Shown one piece after another: positions 51,935-60,254 of a stretch of DNA of 64,000 nt. Location of the stretch: assembly GCA_003151275.1 (NCBI GenBank), contig PLXC01000138.1:35641-99640 (forward strand), written 5' to 3'. A program made the translations under genes and the position numbers. Numbering within the stretch: position 1 is the first letter of the stretch; each line of letters starts with the position of its first letter. The DNA comes from Candidatus Melainabacteria bacterium. GTDB taxonomy: Bacteria; Cyanobacteriota; Vampirovibrionia; Obscuribacterales; Obscuribacteraceae. The notes below the pieces were generated by a model. It was given only the letters and a program-made list of their open reading frames with translations. It had not been told where the DNA came from and made no database searches.

Positions 51935-52982
51935 CGGCATCCTTATGACTAGGATCTGTTGGCACTATAGGCACCACTGTACACCAGGCGCGGAATCGGC
52001 TGATGCCACCATCGGGCACGATGTTCAGACGAAGATGCGTAAAGGGACCTGGAGCCAGAATTTCTTTCTCAAAGAAGTGTCTGTTATCAGCTTGAAGCTT
52101 TGTCTGGGCCACCACTTTCGTCCACTCAAAGCCGGATGCGTTGAGGTTGTTCATCTCTGCGTCAGGCGCATAACAGGCATCGATCCAGCAAGAGTCTGGA
52201 AAGTTACCCTTATAGTGCTTGGTGTCGACTTCGATTTTTTGCAAAAGTCCAGGTTGAGCTAATTGGATAACAGACCAATCATGTCCCTGATCCCTGCGTC
52301 GTCGAGTCTCCCATCCGTCACCCATATTGGCTCCCTGTCCAGGCATGATCATGTTGTTTTTATTGCCGAAAAACATATCATTGCAAGCGATGACGCTACC
52401 GCCATTTTCAACAGCGGCAAGATCAATTTGTTCGTCTCGCGGCCAAGCTAGCCAATCCTTGTGTACGGTGCCGTAAACTTTCAAGCGCGCAACGCCACCA
52501 TCAGGATAAATGTTGAGACGAATATGCGTCCAGCGATTCGAATTCAAGACCGCGAAGATGTTTTGTGATCCCTGCTTGAGAGGCGATTTAGGGAGGATCT
52601 GATACCAATCAGCTTCGGACAGTTTGTCCAGCGAAACGTCTTTATCCACATACAGCGCATCGATGGAAGCATAGGGTGGATGGTTACCCAAAAAATTGTT
52701 GGTATCGATGTCGACTCCTTCGATCACCCCAGCTGTGCCCAGCTTTAAAATGCACCAATCGTATCCTGGAACTCTCTTACGACGAGTCTCCCAGCCATCC
52801 ATCCACTTGCCTCTGTCCGTATACTTGTCGTCGATATAGACGCCTCTGCCGGACTTGATCAGATTTTCTTTTTCGGCAAAAAATTCATCATTGGCTAGTA
52901 AAACTTTGCCGCCTAATTTTTCTGAAGCCAGGTCGACGAATCCACTAAATACTGCCGCTCCGAGATCGAAATTCCGTTCCAT
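51906..52982 (-). CDS. alc: Allantoicase
   Basis: 358 residues made of two homologous jelly-roll domains, each with the allantoicase phrase: GKWMDGWETRRKRVPGYDWC (about 58-77) and MGDGWETRRRRDQGHDW (about 225-241), and each ending with HIRLNIYPDGGVARLKVYG and HLRLNIVPDGGISRFRAWC. It hydrolyses allantoate to ureidoglycolate and urea. Its ATG follows the allB stop directly. Confidence 0.95.
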   Translation of the reverse strand: MERNFDLGAAVFSGFVDLASEKLGGKVLLANDEFFAEKENLIKSGRGVYIDDKYTDRGKWMDGWETRRKRVPGYDWCILKLGTAGVIEGVDIDTNNFLGNHPPYASIDALYVDKDVSLDKLSEADWYQILPKSPLKQGSQNIFAVLNSNRWTHIRLNIYPDGGVARLKVYGTVHKDWLAWPRDEQIDLAAVENGGSVIACNDMFFGNKNNMIMPGQGANMGDGWETRRRRDQGHDWSVIQLAQPGLLQKIEVDTKHYKGNFPDSCWIDACYAPDAEMNNLNASGFEWTKVVAQTKLQADNRHFFEKEILAPGPFTHLRLNIVPDGGISRFRAWCTVVPIVPTDPSHKDADELKAYQRT

Positions 52983-54350
52983 TTATTTTTTACTCTCCAC
53001 GCGTTCTTTCAACAAAAACTTACCGATTGGTGCTGCTGAAAATTTGCCATTATCAAATACTAAATTTCCTCTGACAAACGTTTTTTCGACCAGACCGAAA
53101 AGTTGCATGCCATCATACGGAGTTACCTTGTGACGATGATGGATGATCGCAGCATCGATTTTGGTCGAGGCTTCGGGATTCCAAACCACGATGTCGGCAT
53201 CAGTCCCAGGCTTGAGCGAGCCCTTAGAGTCAGCCAAACCCAGAAATTCTGCTGGTCCCTGACAAATCCATTTGGTCAATTGCTCAATGGAGACACCGCG
53301 CGTTTTTGCTTGTGTCCACACAGTTGGGAGGACAAACTGCAAGCCTGATATTCCTCCCCAAGCTTTCTGCAAATTTCCTTCCGCTAAGAATTTGAGGCTG
53401 GGAGCGCAAGGAGAGTGGTCCGACACGACGAAATTGATCGTCCCATCTATTAGCGCTTGCCAAAGTTTTTCTCGGTTTTCGCGCTCTCGAATAGGTGGTG
53501 CGCACTTGAATCGAGGGTCGCCATCAGCGATTTCTTCAGATGCAAAAGTAAGATAGTGCGGGCAAGTCTCTACAGATAAGTTGGTCTTGGAAGCTTTAGC
53601 TTTTTTGATCGCGCCGATGGCGTCAGAAGACGACAGGTGAACAATATGGACCGGGCAGTTGTATTGGTGACCCAGTCGGATAATCAGGTCGATAGCGTCG
53701 TTCTCCCAGCGTCTCGGTCTGGAATTGAGAAAGGCATTATAAGAAGAAGCGTGTTCGCTCCAGTCTTCGGGATGTGAGTCAGCGCATTCAAGTTCAGCAT
53801 GCACCAGAAGGGGAATTTTGTGCTTAGCCAAAACGGGCATGACAAGCTTCAAATCATCTTCAGTAACGTTTGGAAAATCATCTATACCGGAGTGAATCAA
53901 AAAACACTTAAACCCTCTTACGCCAGCTTCAATCAGTGCCTCTAGGGAGTCGCTATTTCCCGGCACTACTCCGCCGTAAAAGGCGCAGTCAACTGAGAGT
54001 TTGCCAGAGGCAGCGGCGAGTTTCTCTTCGAGCGCATCAAGTTTTGTCGTCACTGGATTCGAGTTGAGGGGCATATCCGCAATTGTCGTAATGCCACCAG
54101 CCGCCGCCGCCTTAGTAGCTGTTTCAAAACCTTCCCATTCAGTTCGACCTGGCTCATTCACATGCACATGGCTGTCGACCAAACCTGGCATAACAACGGA
54201 GTTTCTTGCGTCATGCACTGTAATGCCGGCTGGTATTTTGTCTGCAGAAACAATGTCTAATATCAAACCATCTTTGACGAGAAGACAACCAGCTCTGATA
54301 CCATCCGTAGTGACGATGCGATTACTAGAAATGCCAAATGTAGAAGTCAT
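52983..54350 (-). CDS. allB: Allantoinase
   Basis: 455 residues, amidohydrolase fold. Metal ligands: His61 and His63 (DSHVHVNEPG), carboxylated Lys148 (GFKCFL), His184 (LLVHAEL), His238 (HIVHLSSSDA), Asp311 (VVSDHSPC). EPGRTEWEGFETATKAAAAGG is the allantoinase-type entry. It opens the allantoin ring to allantoate. First gene of the minus-strand operon allB-alc-uraD-uraH, divergent from uricase across 255 bases. Confidence 0.95.
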   Translation of the reverse strand: MTSTFGISSNRIVTTDGIRAGCLLVKDGLILDIVSADKIPAGITVHDARNSVVMPGLVDSHVHVNEPGRTEWEGFETATKAAAAGGITTIADMPLNSNPVTTKLDALEEKLAAASGKLSVDCAFYGGVVPGNSDSLEALIEAGVRGFKCFLIHSGIDDFPNVTEDDLKLVMPVLAKHKIPLLVHAELECADSHPEDWSEHASSYNAFLNSRPRRWENDAIDLIIRLGHQYNCPVHIVHLSSSDAIGAIKKAKASKTNLSVETCPHYLTFASEEIADGDPRFKCAPPIRERENREKLWQALIDGTINFVVSDHSPCAPSLKFLAEGNLQKAWGGISGLQFVLPTVWTQAKTRGVSIEQLTKWICQGPAEFLGLADSKGSLKPGTDADIVVWNPEASTKIDAAIIHHRHKVTPYDGMQLFGLVEKTFVRGNLVFDNGKFSAAPIGKFLLKERVESKK

Positions 54351-54385
54351 TGTTGACCTGCGTTTGCGCGTATAGAAGCTTTAGT

Positions 54386-54403
54386 CAGCTTCGTCAGAAG
54401 CTG
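54386..54403. promoter_or_regulatory. Inverted repeat upstream of allB
   Basis: CAGCTTC (54386-54392), GTCA, GAAGCTG (54397-54403): perfect 7-bp arms, centred about 45 bases before the allB start in the divergent allB-uricase region. It could be an operator or a leader hairpin. No regulator gene lies beside it. Confidence 0.45.
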
Positions 54404-54568
54404 CCGTGTCAATTTAAGCGTCATTATTGTCTCATATCGTCAGTCAGGCGCTACTAGACAGGACAAATTATCGTAATTTCATAATAGTTTGGACGCTCAT
54501 AAGACCTTCTTTTTTTGGATCCATTAGAAAAGCGGCTCGGCAAACAGATTCTTCAGTGACGATGGTCG

Positions 54569-54574
54569 TATAAT
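54569..54574 (+). promoter_or_regulatory. Likely -10 box of the uricase gene
   Basis: TATAAT at 54569-54574 is a consensus -10 hexamer 31 bases before the uricase ATG. No good -35 hexamer is found at the usual distance. Confidence 0.4.
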
Positions 54575-54605
54575 TTGATTTCAATAGCAGTATGGAGATG
54601 CCGAC

Positions 54606-55496
54606 ATGAGCGGGTCAGATCAACGCACCAACATAGCGCAGGATGAACGTACCGCAGGTGTCTTAGTCCAAAACGCGTATGGAAAATCTAAGGTCAGATT
54701 GACTAAGTTGACGCGCTTGGAAGATCGTCATGAATTCAAGGAAATTTGCGTCGATATCCAGTTGCAGGGTGATTTTGAGCGCACTTACACTGTCGGTGAC
54801 AACAGCCAAGTCGTGGCCACAGACTCAATGAAAAATCTGGTTTACGTGCTTGCTAGTAACCATCCGCTTGATGATATCGAATCATTCGGGAAAAGTTTGG
54901 CCGAGCACATTTTGACAACGTATAAGCATGTTCGCAGCGTCTCGGTTCGGCTCGTCGAAGAACTGTGGAATCGCATCTTAGTGAACGGAAAGCCCCACCC
55001 ACATGCTTTTTTTGGCGCCGGGGATGAGAAACGGGTGGCAGAAATTGAAGCAACTCATCAGTCAATCCAAATCAAGTCAGGAATTGAGGCTCTGAAGCTA
55101 GTCAAAACAACTGACTCGGAATTCTGGGGTTTTATTAGAGACCAGCACACCACGCTACCTGACGTCAAAGATCGAATCTTTGGCACAAGTGTCTCTGTAC
55201 ACTGGATGTATCAAAGTGCAGAACCTGATTTTCGAACAGCCTATAACACTGTACGAAACGTAATTCTTGAGTGTTTTGCCACTCACCGAAGCCTAGCGGT
55301 TCAACACACTATGAATGAAATTGGCCAGGTGGCGTTGGCTCGGGTACCTGATATCCGAGAAATCTCCATCGTCATGCCTAACGAGCATCGCATTCCTTTC
55401 AATCTGCAGCCTTTTGCTTTGGAAAATAAAAACGAAATTTTCATCACTACTGATCAACCATACGGACTGATCTCGGCAACGCTGAAGCGCGTGTAA
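54606..55496 (+). CDS. uaZ: Urate oxidase (uricase)
   Basis: 296 residues, cofactor-free T-fold uricase. Catalytic residues by family: Lys27 (NAYGKSKVR), Thr72 (VVATDSMKN) and His261 (MPNEHRIPF). NLVYVLASNHPLDDIESFGK is the usual signature. GGAG lies about nine bases before ATG 54606. It oxidises urate to 5-hydroxyisourate and makes hydrogen peroxide; no catalase is adjacent. It is divergent from the allantoin operon that uses its product. Confidence 0.95.
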   Translation: MSGSDQRTNIAQDERTAGVLVQNAYGKSKVRLTKLTRLEDRHEFKEICVDIQLQGDFERTYTVGDNSQVVATDSMKNLVYVLASNHPLDDIESFGKSLAEHILTTYKHVRSVSVRLVEELWNRILVNGKPHPHAFFGAGDEKRVAEIEATHQSIQIKSGIEALKLVKTTDSEFWGFIRDQHTTLPDVKDRIFGTSVSVHWMYQSAEPDFRTAYNTVRNVILECFATHRSLAVQHTMNEIGQVALARVPDIREISIVMPNEHRIPFNLQPFALENKNEIFITTDQPYGLISATLKRV

Positions 55497-55512
55497 GCAA
55501 GGTTCGATTACT

Positions 55513-55698
55513 TCACTGACCAACCCCGCGTATGGACGGATTAGACATGAGGTCCGCGCCGGTCTCATCGATCAGAAACAGTAATTGCTCGAGTGGTCGA
55601 TCTCCATCATTACCGCTCGTCCACTCAAACGCAGAGCATGGACGAAATGAAGCAATGAATATCAGACTTAAACAGATGATCGCGCTAATTGGTTTCAT
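55513..55698 (-). CDS. Possible small exported protein
   Basis: 61 residues from ATG 55698. The first 24 residues make a good signal peptide (MKPISAIICLSLIFIAS, cleavage about CSA-FEW); the remainder is acidic (DGDRPLEQLLFLIDETGADL). GGGA sits a few bases before the ATG. It lies between uricase and the MFS gene on the strand opposite to uricase, with no overlap. Short length keeps it uncertain. Confidence 0.42.
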   Translation of the reverse strand: MKPISAIICLSLIFIASFRPCSAFEWTSGNDGDRPLEQLLFLIDETGADLMSNPSIRGVGQ

Positions 55699-55770
55699 AT
55701 CCCGTCCGCAATACAAGTACTGTTCTCAGTTTACTTGTAAAAAATGAAATGGACTGCATTGCTGACGATT

Positions 55771-57108
55771 CTACGCCGTTTTCTTAGGCAAGTCCAAACG
55801 TTGAACAGCACCTACGCTGATGACAGAAACCAAAGTGAAAAATATCAACAGAGCAAACGCACCGGCGAAGTTTCCCGTTCTTGCGGCGATTATGCCAGTT
55901 AGAGCGGGCGCCATAATTGAAGCAATAGCAGAGCAACAGTTCATTATTCCCTGACTTGTTGCCGCGCGGTCCTTAGCGAGATCGCAGTTTATGGCGTAGA
56001 AAGCAGCGTTGGGCATCATACCGAAACCAACACCCAAGGAGATAAAAATCATGGATACCGACAACGAGGGACTGAACAAGAGCGGTACGTATGCCAAGCC
56101 GGAAATCAACTGGCAGATACAGATCAAATATGAACGCGAAATTTGCTTGCTTCCGGTTTTAATCCACAACCAGTCAGACAAATAGCCTGCCACCGGCAGT
56201 AGTATCGCCGCGGTTAACCATGGGGCAATCAAAAGAATGCCAGCTTCTTTGAGTTGGACGCCGTGAGCGTGTTCCAGATACCCGGGAAGCCAGGTAAGAG
56301 CGAAAAAGAGTGAATAGCCAAAGGCGAAGTAGGCAACGTTGTTTGAAATCAAAGCCGGATTAGTCAGCATTGAACTCCAAGTGGTGGCACCATCGGATCG
56401 CTCTTTGTTGCGTCGGTCTTGATCGCTGATGGCGCGATCGCTGATCTGACCTTCGCGGATGTGTTTAAGCTCGGCTTCACTGACAAATTTGCTTGAGTCC
56501 GGATAGTCTCTAAATAAAAGAAACCAAACGACGGCCCAGACGACTCCAAATGAAGCCATGACCACGAACATCGCTTTCCACCCGACCGAGATAATTAGTG
56601 TGGAGATCAGGGGCGCCCCAATTGCTGATGCAAGTGGTACTGCACACAATCCAAAACCTGTTGCTCGCACTCTTTCGGACTGAGGTAGCCAGTCAGCTAC
56701 CACGCGTGTTAGAGCAGGAAAGTGCGGACCTTCTGAGAGCCCAAGAATAATGCGCAGAGCGAGCAGTGATGGGAACCCGACTACACATCCCATTAACGCC
56801 GTGCACCCCGACCACATGACCGCGGCCGCGGGCCAGACCCTGCGGGCGCCCCAGCGATCCACGATTACGCCGCCGCCAAGGGTCATGATGGCATAGCCAA
56901 TTCCGAATGCCGCCAAGAGGTAGCCAAATTGGCTGTCGTCAAGACCGAATTCACGTTTAATTGGCCCTATGGCATAAGAAATTGCCGCTCGATCCATGTA
57001 ATTGACTAAGGTGATCAAAAAAGCTAACGCCAAAACAACACAACGGTAATGGCTAACAGTAGCCGCGCTTCCCGCCCCGGTTTTTTCTGAGTTATCGACC
57101 TGAACCAC
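55771..57108 (-). CDS. MFS transporter, anion:cation symporter type
   Basis: 445 residues, 12 helices. The signature LVNYMDRAAISYAIGPIKRE in helix 1, GGVIVDRWGARRVWPAAAVM after helix 2 and EGPHFPALTRVVADWLPQSE in helix 4-5 mark the ACS family (hexuronate, glucarate, phthalate, 4-hydroxyphenylacetate and similar carboxylates). Its position next to uricase suggests import of urate, allantoate or a related carboxylate, by inference. The gene is isolated by 447 bases from the next one. Confidence 0.87.
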   Translation of the reverse strand: MVQVDNSEKTGAGSAATVSHYRCVVLALAFLITLVNYMDRAAISYAIGPIKREFGLDDSQFGYLLAAFGIGYAIMTLGGGVIVDRWGARRVWPAAAVMWSGCTALMGCVVGFPSLLALRIILGLSEGPHFPALTRVVADWLPQSERVRATGFGLCAVPLASAIGAPLISTLIISVGWKAMFVVMASFGVVWAVVWFLLFRDYPDSSKFVSEAELKHIREGQISDRAISDQDRRNKERSDGATTWSSMLTNPALISNNVAYFAFGYSLFFALTWLPGYLEHAHGVQLKEAGILLIAPWLTAAILLPVAGYLSDWLWIKTGSKQISRSYLICICQLISGLAYVPLLFSPSLSVSMIFISLGVGFGMMPNAAFYAINCDLAKDRAATSQGIMNCCSAIASIMAPALTGIIAARTGNFAGAFALLIFFTLVSVISVGAVQRLDLPKKTA

Positions 57109-57222
57109 TAATCATTCCTTTCAATGAACTGCTTGGCATCGATACGAGATGAGCGATTGAGCCTTGGATAATAGCGCTAACTGAGCTGCTTGAGCAGCTT
57201 CGGATATTACCAAATGGATCTT

Positions 57223-57246
57223 CAACCGATAACGGTTGATTTTTTT
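57223..57246. repeat. Palindromic element, copy 1
   Basis: CAACCG-ATAA-CGGTTG (57223-57238) followed by ATTTTTTTT. Shares AACCGNTAACGGTTGATTTT with copy 2 at 57357, differing at one base. Could be a binding site or a terminator-like hairpin. Confidence 0.5.
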
Positions 57247-57356
57247 TCCTCCTAGAATTCGGCGCCTAAAGGTTCATTCTTCGAAGCGTTGTCGACCACA
57301 TGCGTGGTGGCTCGAAACTGCCAGTAGCGGTTCCTTTTCGTGGATTCCGAAAAGCG

Positions 57357-57376
57357 AACCGTTAACGGTTGATTTT
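57357..57376. repeat. Palindromic element, copy 2
   Basis: AACCGTTAACGGTT (57357-57370) is a perfect palindrome followed by GATTTTT. Copy 1 lies 134 bases upstream. Confidence 0.5.
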
Positions 57377-57555
57377 TCAGAACCAACGCGGTCGGTGTCT
57401 GTAGTAGGCGCGGGTGGACCTTTTAAGGCTTCCAATAATCTAATCGTGCAAGAAATTCGCAAGAAACCTGCAATTGGGATGCAAGAACATCGCTCTATTA
57501 TCCAGTCATCGAATCGGCGTTTACCCAGATTTTTCAGTCCTTAGGAGTATTAGCA

Positions 57556-58266
57556 ATGCCACAACCAAATTCACAAGATACGTTCAGAGAAGCTGGCCAT
57601 CAAGGTATGGAAGCACTGAGAAATGCAGGGCACGGCTTTGCTGACTTCGGACATGCGATATCTGACGCTTGGGGCGTTGGAGTCAAACTAAGAATAGCTA
57701 CGGTTCAGGCAACTTGTGAAGCAGGGCAAACAGTGGAACGCGCTACAGTGCATGCCTTAAACGCTGCTGGTACGGAATTAGCCAAAGAGAACAAAGAAAT
57801 CGTTCATGGAGCTCAAGAAATAGGCAAGAGAGCAGTTCATGGGGCTCACGTTGTTGGCAAAGAATTACAGCGGGAAGGAAGACTAGTTGTCCACGGCACT
57901 CAAGAACTAGGCAAAGCGGTCATTTATGGAGCTCCTATCGTTAGGAACGAACTGCAGCGAGAAGCTAGAGCAGTTGTCCATAACGTAGTAATAGCCGGTG
58001 AAGCCGTTGAAGCCGTTGCTCACGGTGTTCAAGCTGGTGCAAAACGAATCGGCGACCACATCCATGATCGACCCTTAACAGCAATTATTGAGGGACCGTT
58101 TGCAATCATCGATGGCTTGGCTCGTGGCGGAATTGAGAAATCACATGATCAATTAGCCCACAACCGTGGCGCTGAGAAACCACAAGAAAAGCAAGCACCT
58201 GCGCATCACCTACAGAAAAATACTCACAACACCCATGTATTACATAGTCTAGAAATCAAGTATTAA
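57556..58266 (+). CDS. Helical repeat protein of unknown function
   Basis: 236 residues starting at ATG 57556 (AGGAG eight bases upstream). Residues about 80-155 contain periodic units: IVHGAQEIGKRAVHGAHVVG, KELQREGRLVVHGTQELG, AVIYGAPIVRNELQREARAV. The pattern HGxxxxGKxxxxGxxxV and the ELQRE phrase recur at about 33-residue spacing, with His at regular positions. The earlier part repeats AGxxGxxxxxNAGHGFADFG in weaker form. No signal peptide or long membrane helix; amphipathic helices might lie on a membrane, like phasin or gas-vesicle-like proteins. I do not recognise the family. Confidence 0.7.
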   Translation: MPQPNSQDTFREAGHQGMEALRNAGHGFADFGHAISDAWGVGVKLRIATVQATCEAGQTVERATVHALNAAGTELAKENKEIVHGAQEIGKRAVHGAHVVGKELQREGRLVVHGTQELGKAVIYGAPIVRNELQREARAVVHNVVIAGEAVEAVAHGVQAGAKRIGDHIHDRPLTAIIEGPFAIIDGLARGGIEKSHDQLAHNRGAEKPQEKQAPAHHLQKNTHNTHVLHSLEIKY

Positions 58267-58293
58267 AAACATTCGTTTCAGGCAAGCAAGCAC

Positions 58294-58333
58294 CCAGGTT
58301 AAAGTCATGTCCGCTGACATGACAATGACCTGG
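58294..58333. terminator. Two-stage hairpin after the helical repeat gene
   Basis: Outer stem CCAGGT (58294-58299) / ACCTGG (58328-58333) and inner stem GTCATGTC (58304-58311) / GACATGAC (58316-58323), separated by 4-base internal loops. No strong T run follows, so it may be a terminator or an RNA-stability element. The rest of the gap to 58650 shows nothing else. Confidence 0.5.
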
Positions 58334-58674
58334 TGTTTCGCCTTGCAGCTGCTTATATCAAGGAACCTTTACAACCAAAACCAATCAGCTGTTATGAACA
58401 ATTTTTAACTGTTCGAGAAAGACCGCCTAAACGAGCGGATCGACGTCATTCTAGCTGACACTACGTGTGGTGCATTCCATGGCTAAACTAACTACTTGAA
58501 TACTTAAATAACGCTCAGACGAGCAGTAATTAGGTACTTTGACTGGCTCATTGCTTGCAAAAGACATACTATTGGAAATTCGATCATGGCCTTCGTAATT
58601 ACCAAATGCGCGACTCTGATAAGTACCAATTAGTACGAACTGGATAACCGATGCGCAAAGGAACCATCAAACTG

Positions 58675-59334
58675 ATGAATAGAGCGAAAAATTTGAAAAT
58701 CATTGGTCGAGCGGCGATATGGACCATTTTCTTATCCGCTGCCTGGTCCGTTCAATCTTTCAGCTGTCAGCCCGTGGAAGCTCAAGAAGATTCCGGCGTA
58801 GGCTATTATTCGAATGGCTATAAACCAATCCAAAATGAACAATTTTTGGGACTTGCGCACAACTCGCCTGAAACTTCTTTGTTTCGAGCTGAACTCGCTA
58901 TAAACCGGGAGCAGTGGGGATTGGCGGTAAAGTTTCTGCGCAAATCGATGCGTGGTGATGACGAAGACATCGACGTGCATAAATATCTGGCAGTCTGTCT
59001 CGAAAAACAAATGGAAGAGCAACCAGAACGCGATCCTGGAATGTACAAAGAATGCATTAAAGAATGGCTTATCGTGCTGCGCAATATGAAGGGTCCCGAA
59101 AAAGGTCTGAGTTGGAAAAATGGACTGAGTCCTACCAACAACAAGAAGTGGGAAGATGAGCAAGGCGGCATGATGGCTCGTCAACACTTGATTCAACTTA
59201 CTGGTTCAGAGCCAAAACGTTGGGAGACCAATGACAAATTTGTCGCGAGAATAACCAAACCAGCTGAAGAGAATGTGCACGCGAAAGTGTTGAGCAAGAA
59301 ACCGGCCGCCTTACAATCCGGCGTCGATCAGTAG
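58675..59334 (+). CDS. Exported hypothetical protein
   Basis: 219 residues from ATG 58675 (AAGGA upstream; ATG 58651 is also in frame). A signal peptide or N-terminal anchor (about 1-35, ending VEA-QED) precedes a helical part with one TPR-like pair (LFRAELAINREQWGLAVKFL and DVHKYLAVCLEKQMEEQPER). The C-terminal 70 residues are polar. No catalytic motif. Likely periplasmic. Confidence 0.7.
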   Translation: MNRAKNLKIIGRAAIWTIFLSAAWSVQSFSCQPVEAQEDSGVGYYSNGYKPIQNEQFLGLAHNSPETSLFRAELAINREQWGLAVKFLRKSMRGDDEDIDVHKYLAVCLEKQMEEQPERDPGMYKECIKEWLIVLRNMKGPEKGLSWKNGLSPTNNKKWEDEQGGMMARQHLIQLTGSEPKRWETNDKFVARITKPAEENVHAKVLSKKPAALQSGVDQ

Positions 59335-59579
59335 AGCCCGTTTGAATTATTCCTGTTACTTCCGCACCGTATGCGGGGCGGCAACGCGACCTAAACCAGC
59401 GGGGCGTACAAGCACGATATGGACAATCTGAGCGCGCCTTAGCCTAAAACAACGAATTGTTTGATTTCGGATCTCTTCTTGTTAAAACAAGCATTTCTTC
59501 ACAAAATATACACTGGTGCCTATTATCGTGAATACGTGTGGTCAAGTATTGATCGCGAATATTGCAAGGAGATCAAACG

Positions 59580-59891
59580 ATGAAAAAAATTAGCGCATTG
59601 TTGTTAGCTTTGGTGGCAGCATCATCATTCGGGTTCAACCAAAACGCGTATGCCAAATCTACTAAGTCAGCTAATTCAGATACGATTCAAGTAGCCGGCT
59701 ACACGAAAAAAGATGGCACCGTCGTCAAACCATACACCCGCAAGAGATCGACGAAAAGCGCGGACTCATCCACGGCTGTAAAGACGACGAAATCCGTTGA
59801 AACTCCTGCCGCCACCGAGAAGACTGAATCAACGAAAGTGGAAGCTACCTCAACCAAGGAAAGCACCAAAAAAGGCAAACATTCGAAGTAG
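59580..59891 (+). CDS. Small exported Lys/Thr/Ser-rich protein
   Basis: 103 residues from ATG 59580 (AAGGAG eight bases upstream). Signal peptide about 1-24 (NAYA-KST). Then the short motif VAGYTKKDGTVVKPYTRKRS, found in many small bacterial exported proteins, and a tail of Thr, Lys, Ser and Glu (STKVEATSTKESTKKGKHSK). Probably extracellular or wall-associated. A terminator follows. Confidence 0.75.
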   Translation: MKKISALLLALVAASSFGFNQNAYAKSTKSANSDTIQVAGYTKKDGTVVKPYTRKRSTKSADSSTAVKTTKSVETPAATEKTESTKVEATSTKESTKKGKHSK

Positions 59892-59947
59892 ATAGAGGTC
59901 GGCTCGCAGAAGTCCGCTGGCGCTACAAGACATGCTATTTTGCAATT

Positions 59948-59985
59948 AACGCCTTGATGTCACAATCAAGGCGTTCTTGTTGTTG
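59948..59985 (+). terminator. Rho-independent terminator
   Basis: AACGCCTTGAT (59948-59958), loop GTCACA, ATCAAGGCGTT (59965-59975): perfect 11-bp stem, then a T-rich CTTGTTGTTG. The remaining stretch to 60254 has no supported gene. Confidence 0.8.
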
Positions 59986-60254
59986 TCAGGTCACACTTTC
60001 GACGCAATCAAGCGCAATACCAACTGTCAAGCAGCTGGAACTATTCTGGGCATTAATTGATATACGATAGATGTTTCCCAAAATGGATGGCAACACCTTA
60101 AATGTAGGCAATTGTGCTTGAATGTTGGTTGAGCGTCAGTTGTTCGGAAACAATAACCGAGGGCGCTTCGAATGCTGTCGTTTTGGAGCTGTAATGTGGT
60201 TGACACCGGAAGTTCCGGGAGCCTACCATTTGTCATGTACTAAAGGAGAATCGG

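Larger units (their letters stand above)
57109..57555. other. Intergenic region with a duplicated palindromic element
   Basis: About 450 bases between the divergent MFS and helical-repeat genes. It holds two copies of a palindromic element (57223-57246 and 57357-57376) and a hairpin AGCTGC-TTGA-GCAGCT near 57184-57199. Promoters of both genes should be here. No coding frame is convincing. Confidence 0.55.

Noticed and set aside
57236..57544. 102-codon frame before the helical repeat gene
   Set aside because: Runs through both palindromic elements and ends just before the true ribosome binding site; composition is not protein-like.
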